From positions 124,001 to 188,000 of the forward strand of contig NZ_PYAS01000014.1 of the NCBI RefSeq assembly GCF_003014695.1: DNA of 64,000 nucleotides, in the 5' to 3' direction. Below the pieces are notes generated by a model, which saw nothing but the letters and a program-made list of their open reading frames with translations, was not told the DNA's origin and did no database searches. Below, piece by piece: positions 26,242 through 33,287 of the stretch. Source of the stretch: Dyadobacter jiangsuensis (lineage in GTDB: Bacteria > Bacteroidota > Bacteroidia > Cytophagales > Spirosomataceae). The translations under genes were made by a program, and so were the position numbers. Numbering within the stretch: the stretch's first letter is position 1; every line of letters starts with the position of its first letter.

Positions 26242-27255
26242 ATGGCAACACCAGATTTCACCCAGATCGGCGGCTCGCAGGAGGATTCTTCCAAGAAGTC
26301 CTATTGGAGCCGACCGGAAGGCATTACTTCCCTCCTTTTCCTGGGAGGTGCAGGGGCTGTGGCGCTCTATTTCTGGAACAAAATCGCGGCTTTCCTGATC
26401 GAAGTAACCCAAAATACGCTGTACCTCGGCTTCCTGATGGCCATACTCGCGCTCGTAATCTTTCTGCTGACGAGCAAGGATGTGCGCACGGCGACCTTCT
26501 TCCTGTTCAAATCGCTCATGCGGAGCATTACCGGTCTCATTATCAAGCTGGATCCGATCGCGATCATGAAGATTTACGTCGACGACCTGAAAGAGAAACG
26601 CGAAAAAATGCAGGGGCAGATCAACACGCTGGCCGGCCAGCTGGTGAAGCTCAACAAGAACATTAACGAAAATAACGAGCGCATCAAGCAGAAATTCGCG
26701 GAGGCCAACAAGGCGAGCACCATGTTGGATCGCCCGGGCATGAAGGAAACGGCATCGCTCGCGACGATTGAAGGCGCCGGTTTGCAGGAGATGAACGAGA
26801 AACTTCTCCCCTTGCAGCGGAATATGAAGACTGTGCTGGAATTTATGGAAAAAGTAAACAAGAGTGCAGATTACATTATTAAAGAGACCGAAATAAAAGT
26901 TAAACTCAAAGAAGCAGAATATAGAATTGTAAAAGAAAGCTCCAATGCATTGCGTACGGCAATCAGCATTTTCAAGGGTAATCCTGATAAGAAGTTCTAT
27001 TTCGATGAATCGATGGAATACATCCAGGATGATATGAGCCAGAAACTGGGGGAAATGAAACGTGCGATGGATTTGTCGCTGGACTTTATTAATGGCGTGG
27101 ACGTGCAGAATGGTTTGCTATCGGACAAAGGACAGGCCATGCTGGAAGCTTACAACTCCGGGCAATTTAAACTGATCCAGCTGGATTCGCCCGCGCCTGC
27201 CACCCGCTCGATAGATACGCCGAAAGATTCGAGCTATAAAGGCTTACTGGATTGA
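26242..27255 (+). CDS. Two-helix membrane protein with long coiled coil
   Basis: A 337-residue protein of unknown family. Two membrane helices are clear (residues about 28-45 and 59-77). They are followed by a long cytoplasmic region with a coiled coil (about 113-160, VDDLKEKREKMQGQI onward) and further helices to about 290. The layout of membrane-adjacent coiled coil recalls PspA/Vipp1-type membrane-remodelling proteins, but I see no diagnostic PspA motif, so this is only an analogy. It sits second in the cluster, 20 bases after the first gene and 51 before the Ppx-like gene. Confidence 0.75.
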   Translation: MATPDFTQIGGSQEDSSKKSYWSRPEGITSLLFLGGAGAVALYFWNKIAAFLIEVTQNTLYLGFLMAILALVIFLLTSKDVRTATFFLFKSLMRSITGLIIKLDPIAIMKIYVDDLKEKREKMQGQINTLAGQLVKLNKNINENNERIKQKFAEANKASTMLDRPGMKETASLATIEGAGLQEMNEKLLPLQRNMKTVLEFMEKVNKSADYIIKETEIKVKLKEAEYRIVKESSNALRTAISIFKGNPDKKFYFDESMEYIQDDMSQKLGEMKRAMDLSLDFINGVDVQNGLLSDKGQAMLEAYNSGQFKLIQLDSPAPATRSIDTPKDSSYKGLLD

Positions 27256-27306
27256 TAATTCTTCATTTATTCGCTTCATATTTCTCATTTTTCACATCAT
27301 AACTAC

Positions 27307-28332
27307 ATGAAAAGACTAACAGTTGCCGGCCGGTTGATCATCACCGCGCTCATTTTGGGGGCCATTTTCGTCGGGTATAAGTACCTGGGCGGGCAGAAAG
27401 CCCTCAACCAAATGGCCGAAGATCAGGCGCAAAGCCCTCAGACAGAAGCTACCACCGGCGAGGCCGAGAGCACGGCGTCGGATCCGGGCACTTCATCGAA
27501 CAGCGAAGCCACTGCTTCGGGCGAGAGCGCAGCATTCACCTACACGTCACCCGCGCCCGTGGACGGAAAACTCCGCGGAGTTGTCGAGCTGGGTGCAAGC
27601 GGCTTCAACTCATTTATCATCACAGTTGACAAAGAGAAACGCTGGAAACTGGAAAAATCGGAGTTTGGCAACAGCCTCGTAACCGAGAATATGGCCACCG
27701 ACGAAGATGTGCGCATTGGTTTGAAAAAGTACATCGGTACCATGCTCGATTACGGTGTGGGCAGCAAAGACATCCATTTTGTGGTGAGTTCGGGGGCTGC
27801 AAAAGCAGAGGTAACTACCAAAATTACCCGCGTTTTGAAGTCGCTTGGCTACGTTGTAAACCAGGTTACTCCGGAACAGGAAGGCCAGCTCGCACTCAAA
27901 TCAGTACTGCCCGCCGAATATGCCGACAAAGCATTCGTAGTGGATATTGGCTCAGGTAACACCAAAATTTCCTGGATCAGCGGCGGTAAAATCTCCGCAC
28001 TGGAATCCTACGGAGCGAAATACTTCCAGGAGGGAACCGACGACTCAAAAGTATACCAGGAAGTGAGCGCGAAAGCGAAACAAGTACCTGCCAATCTGCG
28101 TAATACCTGCTTTATCATTGGCGGCGTACCGTTCGAAATGGCCAAGGAAGTTCGCAAAGGCAAGGAGCGTTACACTACTTTGAGCGCTCCATTGGCGTAC
28201 ACCAAACTAACCAATGCCAAATCCAAAGCCGGAGTTAACATTTATAAAGCTGTAACCGACGCAACCGGCTGCCAGCAATTCGTATTCGACTGGGACGCTA
28301 ATTTTACGATTGGCTTTTTGCTTGGGCTGTAA
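27307..28332 (+). CDS. Membrane-anchored Ppx/GppA-like (actin-fold) protein
   Basis: A 341-residue protein. An N-terminal membrane helix (residues about 9-27, preceded by MKR) is followed by an acidic Ser/Thr/Glu-rich linker (38-76). From residue 88 the sequence follows the exopolyphosphatase/GppA fold: a phosphate-1-like motif GVVELGASG (91-99, Glu where Ppx has Asp), the region VTPEQEGQLALKSVL (188-201) matching the Ppx EExRL segment, phosphate-2 VVDIGSGNTK (211-220), and FIIGGVPFEM (269-278). The positive-inside rule would place the domain outside the cytoplasm, where ATP is lacking, so it may bind another ligand or be degenerate. The fold assignment is by motif reading only. Confidence 0.7.
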   Translation: MKRLTVAGRLIITALILGAIFVGYKYLGGQKALNQMAEDQAQSPQTEATTGEAESTASDPGTSSNSEATASGESAAFTYTSPAPVDGKLRGVVELGASGFNSFIITVDKEKRWKLEKSEFGNSLVTENMATDEDVRIGLKKYIGTMLDYGVGSKDIHFVVSSGAAKAEVTTKITRVLKSLGYVVNQVTPEQEGQLALKSVLPAEYADKAFVVDIGSGNTKISWISGGKISALESYGAKYFQEGTDDSKVYQEVSAKAKQVPANLRNTCFIIGGVPFEMAKEVRKGKERYTTLSAPLAYTKLTNAKSKAGVNIYKAVTDATGCQQFVFDWDANFTIGFLLGL

Positions 28333-28338
28333 TTAGCA

Positions 28339-28460
28339 GGGAGGAAAGGGAGGATGGAGGAAAGGGAGGATGGAAGTCCTGCCCCTCTTCCCTTTCCTCC
28401 CTTTCCTCCCTTTCCTCCCCTTCCTCCTTTCCTCCCTTTCCTCCCTTTCCTCCCTTTTTC
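28339..28460. repeat. Inverted purine/pyrimidine tandem repeat cassette
   Basis: The left part (28339-28374) is purine-only apart from a few T: repeats of GGGAGGAAA and GGAGGAT. The right part (28384-28459) is pyrimidine-only: about eight repeats of CCTCCCTTT. The arms are complementary and can pair as DNA or RNA. The array lies between the Ppx-like gene and the membrane protein gene, ending 6 bases before the latter's ATG. On the transcript, GGAGG (Shine-Dalgarno-like) pairs with CCUCC. Confidence 0.9.
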
Positions 28461-28465
28461 AACCC

Positions 28466-28966
28466 ATGACGCTACAACAATTCTTCGCTTCCGTTTCATC
28501 CAATCCGTGGCCTGCGGTAGTTTACTTTTTGATATTGCCATTTACGGCGTGGGTGGTAGGCATGGCCGCGGACGGGAGCCGGGATATTAAATTCTGGGGC
28601 ATCATTTACGCCATTCTGGTTTATGCAGTTTGCATTCCAGGCATCTTTGCGGTTACCCTCAACATTTACCTTTTCCTCTTCGAACGTCAGAGCATCTGGA
28701 CCGCCAACATCGTTTTGCAATATTTGCCCATCATTTCGATGGCGATTACTCTGATGCTGATCAAAAGCAAGATCCCATTCTCCCTGATTCCCGGTTTTGG
28801 GAAAATTTCAGGATTTCTTACCTTGATTGCCGCGCTCATCGGCGTCATGTGGTTTTTCGACAGAATCCACTTAGTAGCATTCACTTACGTTCCATTTTCG
28901 GTCATTCTAATCGGTTTTGTACTCACTTTGCTAGCCATCAGGTTTGCATGGAGCAAATTGTTCTGA
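28466..28966 (+). CDS. Multi-spanning membrane protein, fourth gene of cluster
   Basis: A 166-residue hydrophobic protein with four to five membrane helices (about residues 14-32, 41-65, 78-97, 108-127, 136-158). I chose the ATG at 28466 (MTLQQFFASVSSNPW); the frame is open further upstream, but there it only translates the pyrimidine repeat into Leu/Pro/Phe. The family is unknown to me. It closes the 25508-28966 cluster and overlaps the nuclease gene by 19 bases, so transcripts may run on into that gene. Confidence 0.7.
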   Translation: MTLQQFFASVSSNPWPAVVYFLILPFTAWVVGMAADGSRDIKFWGIIYAILVYAVCIPGIFAVTLNIYLFLFERQSIWTANIVLQYLPIISMAITLMLIKSKIPFSLIPGFGKISGFLTLIAALIGVMWFFDRIHLVAFTYVPFSVILIGFVLTLLAIRFAWSKLF

Positions 28967-29610
28967 ACAACGGCACGTACATTCAAATCTCTGTCAGCGA
29001 CGAACAGAAGCTTTTTGCCCGTCACCTGGTGAACCACTCGGTAATTCATCATCACACCTCGAACATTTGGGATAAAAATACAGATTGCCTCGCGCAGACG
29101 CGCATGATGCGTTTCACGGGTACGCTCGGCGAGGTCGTCTTCGCGGACTGCTACCACCTTCCCCGCCCTGCCCGCTCGTTCGGCGCCTCCGACGGCCAGG
29201 ACTGGGGCCAGGATTTCCTCATCCGCTCCGACACCGGGGATTTCGCCGTAGACATCAAATCTATGAAACGCCGCTCCGGCATATTGGCCCGCGACTATGT
29301 ACTGAACATACCTTCGTCCCAACTTCACAAGCCCGGCTCCAAAACCACGCATTACTTTTGCATCTCTTTCCACCAATCCGAAACCGAAGGCACCATTGCG
29401 TCATTGCTCGGATTTATTGACAAACAAGCCTTGGAAAATGGCGAAATCGGAAAGTTGTTCCGTGCAGGGACAAAGCGTGTGCGGGCCGATGGGAGTGCAT
29501 TTACCTTCAATGAATCGACTTACGAAGTGTTGTTTTCCGACATTGCGCCTCCGGTGGTAACTAATTCGCTCCGCCGGATAAAGGGATTCCGTTTGTGTCA
29601 ATTGAAATGA
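28948..29610 (+). CDS. Putative PD-(D/E)XK superfamily nuclease
   Basis: A 220-residue cytoplasmic protein. The ATG at 28948 (MEQIVLNNGTYIQI) is preferred over the upstream frame that lies inside the membrane protein gene. A possible nuclease core is Glu62 (TGTLGEVVFAD), Asp89 (DWGQDFLIRSD) and DIK at 102-104 (DFAVDIKSMKRR), the spacing expected of E-D-DxK in restriction-endonuclease folds. I do not recognise the family by name. A DNA methyltransferase is encoded downstream after a toxin-antitoxin pair, so it could be the restriction part of an R-M system; this is inference from context. Confidence 0.55.
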   Translation: MEQIVLNNGTYIQISVSDEQKLFARHLVNHSVIHHHTSNIWDKNTDCLAQTRMMRFTGTLGEVVFADCYHLPRPARSFGASDGQDWGQDFLIRSDTGDFAVDIKSMKRRSGILARDYVLNIPSSQLHKPGSKTTHYFCISFHQSETEGTIASLLGFIDKQALENGEIGKLFRAGTKRVRADGSAFTFNESTYEVLFSDIAPPVVTNSLRRIKGFRLCQLK

Positions 29611-29632
29611 GTATGTTTTGTGCGTAAATTTG
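29602..29632 (+). promoter_or_regulatory. Promoter of the VapBC-like/methyltransferase operon
   Basis: TTG (29602-29604), 20 bases, TAAATTTG (29625-29632) is a close match to the Bacteroidota consensus TTG-N19/20-TAnnTTTG. The antitoxin start is 31 bases further on. The -33 element lies within the nuclease stop region. Confidence 0.65.
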
Positions 29633-29662
29633 ATTTAACATTCATCAACTGTTTGCACTAGC

Positions 29663-29932
29663 ATGAAAACTTCGAGCACAGAAAAGAGCAAGCTGACATT
29701 GAGTGTCAGGAAATCCAGTCTGGAAAATGCCAGAAAGTACGCCAAAGAACATGGTACTACCTTATCACTTCTGGTCGATAACTATTTGAACAATATTCCG
29801 TCACAAGAAGAGACGACCAAGCCCCCTTACAGCATAAACGAGATGTTCGGTTTCCTGAAAGACAGTCCGATGAGGAATATGACCGACCGCGAAATCAAAG
29901 ACATGATGATCAAGGACAAGTATGGCATATGA
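29663..29932 (+). CDS. DUF6364-like antitoxin of VapBC-type pair
   Basis: An 89-residue protein. The N-terminal half (LTLSVRKSSLENARKYAKEHGTTLS) fits a ribbon-helix-helix DNA-binding domain of the DUF6364 antitoxin type; the C-terminal half (INEMFGFLKDSPMRNMTDRE) would cover the toxin. Its TGA overlaps the PIN toxin ATG (ATGA), the usual antitoxin-first order. It likely represses its own promoter. Confidence 0.82.
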   Translation: MKTSSTEKSKLTLSVRKSSLENARKYAKEHGTTLSLLVDNYLNNIPSQEETTKPPYSINEMFGFLKDSPMRNMTDREIKDMMIKDKYGI

Positions 29933-30378
29933 GGTTGTTTATTGACACCAATGTCGTGCTGGATCACGCCCTTTTTCGTGCGACAGGGCAACCTTATGAA
30001 GCAAAATACATACTTTCGTGGGCTGATCAGCAACGCATACCTATGTTCGTGTCTACCGGAAGCTTTTATACTTTTACCTATTTGATGCACAAAAATGGCA
30101 TCCGGAAAAGCGAACTGACCAATAGATTATTGTCTTATCTGCATATTTTTCAGATCGCAGAACATGACAAGGCAAGCTTAATGAGCGCCCTCTCCAACAA
30201 TTTCCGAGATGTCGAGGATTCATTTCAATATCAATGTGCCTTAAAAAACAACTGCGATTATCTGATAACGAACAATTTGCGGGATTTCCGATCAGGGAAC
30301 AATGACAGTTTGCTCGTGATGTCGCCACTGCATTTCCTAACCGACACGCTTCAAAAGCAAAAAGGCATCGACTTTTAA
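29929..30378 (+). CDS. PIN domain ribonuclease toxin (VapC-like)
   Basis: A 149-residue PIN domain protein, the toxin of a VapBC-type pair that cleaves RNA when free of its antitoxin. The acidic metal-binding residues are Asp6 (LFIDTNVVLD), a cluster at Asp94/Glu96/Asp97 (FRDVEDSFQY) and Asp110 with Asn115-Asp119 (CDYLITNNLRDF). Length is normal. Its TAA abuts the methyltransferase ATG with no gap (TAAATG), so toxin, antitoxin and methyltransferase appear to be one operon. Confidence 0.85.
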   Translation: MRLFIDTNVVLDHALFRATGQPYEAKYILSWADQQRIPMFVSTGSFYTFTYLMHKNGIRKSELTNRLLSYLHIFQIAEHDKASLMSALSNNFRDVEDSFQYQCALKNNCDYLITNNLRDFRSGNNDSLLVMSPLHFLTDTLQKQKGIDF

Positions 30379-31860
30379 ATGGCTTCACAAACCCGCACGT
30401 ATGCGCGCAAGAAATTGCTGGGCCAGGTTTATACACCTTTTCATATTGTCGATAAGATATTGGGGCATTGCGGCTTTTATGAGGCCGATTTGAGCGGAAA
30501 ACGCATTTTAGATCCGGCTTGCGGTGACGGGCGCTTCCTCGTTCCCATGGCGGAATTTATCATTCGCAATACTCCGACCGACCAGATCGCAGGGAAACTG
30601 CAACAACTCCACGGCTGGGACATCGATCAAAAAGCATTGCAGCAATGCCGCGAAAACCTGGATGCACTCGTAGCACCACTGGGGTTGTCCGTGGAATGGA
30701 ATTTGCGGAAATGTGATGCGTTGAAACAATGGCGTTCGAGAAAAAAATTCGACCTGATCGTCGGGAATCCGCCTTATATCCGCATTCAGCACCTTCCTGA
30801 GGCTCAGCGAAAATACATTCAAAAGCACTATTCATTTTGCAGTACAGGATCGACCGACGCATTCATCGCCTTCTTTCAGCTAGCTGCTAAACTATTGACG
30901 GACAATGGCATTTGCGCGATGATTACGCCTAATTCCTACCTGGTTTCGGAGTCTGGCGGCCCGCTGCGGAAGTATTTTCATAAAAAACGCAACCTGCGGC
31001 TTATCACCAATTACCGCACGATACCTGTTTTTGGAGCGGCGTCCACCTACCCCGCTATTACAATTTTCGGTGGCGAATCGACCAACTATTTCCGGTTCGA
31101 GCATTGCCTGAATAATCGTTTTGAATATGAGGGCCGCGACGTTCCGCATTCCGAGTTACGGATCGACATTCCGTGGCAGCTCTCCGTCCGCGAGCAAACA
31201 AAGCAGGAAGGCCAGCGGCTGGGTGATATTTGTAAAATTTCTGTTGGATTGACAACGCTCGCAGATGGTTGTTACCTGTTTCAAATCATCAGCGAAAAAA
31301 ATGGCTTGGTGTATGCCAAAAGCAAGAGCGGATTCTTTACGCATTTGGAAAAAGCACTTTTAAAACCGATCGTCAAAGGCTCGAAACTAAAAGGCGCGGA
31401 CGATGTTGTGACGGAATATATTTTGTTCCCCTACCAAAAGGATGAACTTGATAAACAGCGCATTATCCCAGAAGAAACGCTCAAAACTGAATTTCCTCAA
31501 ACATATTCCTATCTGCTTAAAGTAAAATCCGAACTGGATCGTCGTGATAACGGGAAGCCTAACGCAGTGGCATGGTACGCATTCGGGCGGGCACAGGGAC
31601 TGGATAATGCATTTGGCAAGAAGATCATTTTCTCGCCGATGAACCGTGAACCCAATTTCATTTTGTATGAAAATCCGGACGTAACGGTATATTCAGGCTA
31701 TTTTATTAAGTATAATGGTGATTATCAATCACTTTTGAAACAACTCAATTCGCAACGAATGGCTGATTTTGTGGCTGTGGCGGGTCGGGATTTCCAGGGC
31801 GGGTACAAAGGTTATAACAAAAAGGTAATCGAAAATTTTATTGTCACCAATCATTCCTGA
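30379..31860 (+). CDS. N6-adenine DNA methyltransferase, TaqI/Eco57I type
   Basis: A 493-residue class I SAM-dependent methyltransferase that should methylate adenine N6 in DNA. The SAM motif is ILDPACGDGRF (43-53) and the catalytic motif NPPY is at 130-133. The order (SAM motif before NPPY) is the gamma class. The C-terminal ~230 residues hold a target-recognition region like that of TaqI-type enzymes (SVGLTTLADGCYLF onward). The full length suggests an active solitary or R-M methyltransferase. The candidate restriction partner is the gene at 28948, separated by the toxin-antitoxin pair. Confidence 0.9.
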   Translation: MASQTRTYARKKLLGQVYTPFHIVDKILGHCGFYEADLSGKRILDPACGDGRFLVPMAEFIIRNTPTDQIAGKLQQLHGWDIDQKALQQCRENLDALVAPLGLSVEWNLRKCDALKQWRSRKKFDLIVGNPPYIRIQHLPEAQRKYIQKHYSFCSTGSTDAFIAFFQLAAKLLTDNGICAMITPNSYLVSESGGPLRKYFHKKRNLRLITNYRTIPVFGAASTYPAITIFGGESTNYFRFEHCLNNRFEYEGRDVPHSELRIDIPWQLSVREQTKQEGQRLGDICKISVGLTTLADGCYLFQIISEKNGLVYAKSKSGFFTHLEKALLKPIVKGSKLKGADDVVTEYILFPYQKDELDKQRIIPEETLKTEFPQTYSYLLKVKSELDRRDNGKPNAVAWYAFGRAQGLDNAFGKKIIFSPMNREPNFILYENPDVTVYSGYFIKYNGDYQSLLKQLNSQRMADFVAVAGRDFQGGYKGYNKKVIENFIVTNHS

Positions 31861-31864
31861 TACT

Positions 31865-32311
31865 ATGGATATTAACGCCGCTATCGACCGTTTAACCTGG
31901 CTATGCCACCACATTCCGACACTTATCGGAGCTGCTTCCGAGCAGGAGCTTGAACGTAAGCCTTCGCCCGAAAAATGGAGCAAAAAAGAAATTCTTGGCC
32001 ATTTGATCGACAGTGCCGCCAATAATCATCAGCGGTTTATCCGGATTCAGTCCGAACATGAGCCGGTGATTTTCTACAACCAGAACGACTGGGTTGGGTT
32101 GAGTCGGTATAACGACATCGCTACTGAACAGCTGATTTCAACCTGGAAGCATTATAACCTTCATTTAGCAGCCATTGCGAAAGCGATTCCGTCTGAAAAC
32201 CTTTCGCGTATTGGTAGAGGCAGGGACGGCCAGCCGCATACGTTGAAATGGTATTTTGACGACTATGTCGACCACATGGAGCACCATTTACGTCAAATAA
32301 TAACTTACTAA
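31865..32311 (+). CDS. DinB family protein (DUF664-like four-helix bundle)
   Basis: A 148-residue DinB-like protein. The start at 31865 lies 4 bases after the methyltransferase stop; a longer frame overlapping it adds 8 residues. The conserved features are KWSKKEILGHLIDSAANNHQRF near residues 40-60 and DDYVDHMEHHLRQI at the end; the three His residues in these two segments fit the DinB metal triad. DinB proteins include metal-dependent thiol transferases such as bacillithiol transferase, but the substrate is not evident. A second DinB gene lies at 43828. Confidence 0.85.
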   Translation: MDINAAIDRLTWLCHHIPTLIGAASEQELERKPSPEKWSKKEILGHLIDSAANNHQRFIRIQSEHEPVIFYNQNDWVGLSRYNDIATEQLISTWKHYNLHLAAIAKAIPSENLSRIGRGRDGQPHTLKWYFDDYVDHMEHHLRQIITY

Positions 32312-32349
32312 TCAGTTCGATACACAAATAAAAAATTTAAATAATTCAT

Positions 32350-32373
32350 AAATAAACGAACGTTCATTTATAT
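32350..32373. promoter_or_regulatory. 24-bp dyad, probable TetR operator
   Basis: A dyad centred between 32361 and 32362 (core GAACGTTC) pairs at 10 of 12 positions on each side. Such AT-rich dyads around ACGTT are typical operators of TetR proteins. It lies about 27 bases ahead of the tetR start and suggests autoregulation. Confidence 0.6.
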
Positions 32374-32380
32374 TTACATC

Positions 32381-32419
32381 ATGAAAAAACGATTAACGAT
32401 TGAGAATCAGGGACGCTAA
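32381..32419 (+). other. Overlapping 12-codon leader ORF before tetR
   Basis: An ATG at 32381 opens MKKRLTIENQGR and then stops (TAA at 32417-32419). It overlaps the TTG start of the TetR gene in a different frame. It could be a translational-coupling leader, or a chance ORF; alternatively one base was lost or gained here. Confidence 0.35.
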
Positions 32420-32987
32420 TAAGGAAGCACTGATCCGCGAGAAGGCCATTGAATTGATCGTCAACCATGGCTTCGACGGGTTAAGTATGCACAAACTCGC
32501 CAAAGCAGCGGGTGTATCGGTCGCGACGATTTACATTTATTTCAAAGACCGGGAGGATCTGATCCAGCAAGTTTACACCGATGAATCGCGCAAAATGACG
32601 GAGGCCACGCTGCTCAACTTCGACCCGGATGCGCATTTCGATGAGGGTTTGAAGCGGCAATGGATCAATCGTATGACCTATTGCCTCGAAAATCCGTACA
32701 GCATGACGTTCATGGAGCAGGTAAAGCATTCGCCGCTCGTCGACCGCTCGACCGTGGATACGCGATTTTTGCAGGCAATGCAGCGGTTTGTCCATAATGC
32801 GATCGACCGGAAGGAAATTATGCCACTGCCGGTAGAAATATACTGGTCGATCGCATTTGCGCCGCTCTACCAGCTTGTCAAATTTCATATTGCGGGTAAA
32901 AGTATGCCCGGCCGCCCTCCATTTGTATTTGATGAAGAGAAAATCAACCTCACACTGGGATTGGTATTAAAAGCCTTAAAACCTTAA
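32400..32987 (+). CDS. TetR/AcrR family transcriptional regulator
   Basis: A 195-residue TetR repressor. The start is a TTG (MRIRDANKEALIREKAIELI); the frame is closed just upstream and no ATG fits, so the non-standard start looks real. The helix-turn-helix is around residues 25-50 (SMHKLAKAAGVSVATIYIYF). The C-terminal ligand domain is of variable type. The next two genes, an HMA-like small protein and an MFS exporter, are the probable targets, a classic drug-efflux arrangement. A 24-bp dyad just upstream suggests it also represses itself. Confidence 0.88.
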   Translation: MRIRDANKEALIREKAIELIVNHGFDGLSMHKLAKAAGVSVATIYIYFKDREDLIQQVYTDESRKMTEATLLNFDPDAHFDEGLKRQWINRMTYCLENPYSMTFMEQVKHSPLVDRSTVDTRFLQAMQRFVHNAIDRKEIMPLPVEIYWSIAFAPLYQLVKFHIAGKSMPGRPPFVFDEEKINLTLGLVLKALKP

Positions 32988-33026
32988 CGGAAAGCTGAAA
33001 CCGGTCCGCATCCTATTTTGTTTGCC

Positions 33027-33266
33027 ATGAACGATCATAGTATTACCGAAGCGTTTGTGCTGGTTTTTAAGACCAACATCAATAACCCAAAGCAAGTCAA
33101 ATCGATTGCGACTATGCTCGATAACTGTCCCGACATCCTGAAATGGAACGTCGACCTGGCCGATATCGACAAAGTGCTGCGCGTCGAATCGACTCACGCG
33201 CATTGCGGGCCCGTGATCGAGCTGGTCACCCGTGCGGGCTACGCATGCGAAGAATTAACAGACTAA
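33027..33266 (+). CDS. Small HMA-fold-like protein without CxxC
   Basis: A 79-residue protein from the ATG at 33027. Its pattern (VFKTNINNPKQVKSIATMLD, WNVDLADIDKVLRVES, VIELVTRAGYACEEL) follows the beta-alpha-beta-beta-alpha-beta layout of heavy-metal-associated domains, but the metal-binding CxxC is replaced by NINN. Metal binding is therefore not supported. It lies between tetR and the MFS gene (21 bases from the latter), so it probably belongs to the TetR-controlled unit. Confidence 0.7.
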   Translation: MNDHSITEAFVLVFKTNINNPKQVKSIATMLDNCPDILKWNVDLADIDKVLRVESTHAHCGPVIELVTRAGYACEELTD

Positions 33267-33287
33267 AAATTTACAAAATCAAACTCT

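Noticed and set aside
28354..28465. Upstream extension of the membrane protein start and a small frame through the repeat
   Set aside because: They translate the CCTCCCTTT repeat into Leu/Pro/Phe runs; the ATG at 28466 gives a normal protein.
30379..31860. Type I restriction modification subunit HsdM
   Set aside because: The protein is a single-chain TaqI/Eco57I-type methyltransferase with its own recognition region, and there is no HsdS or HsdR gene nearby.
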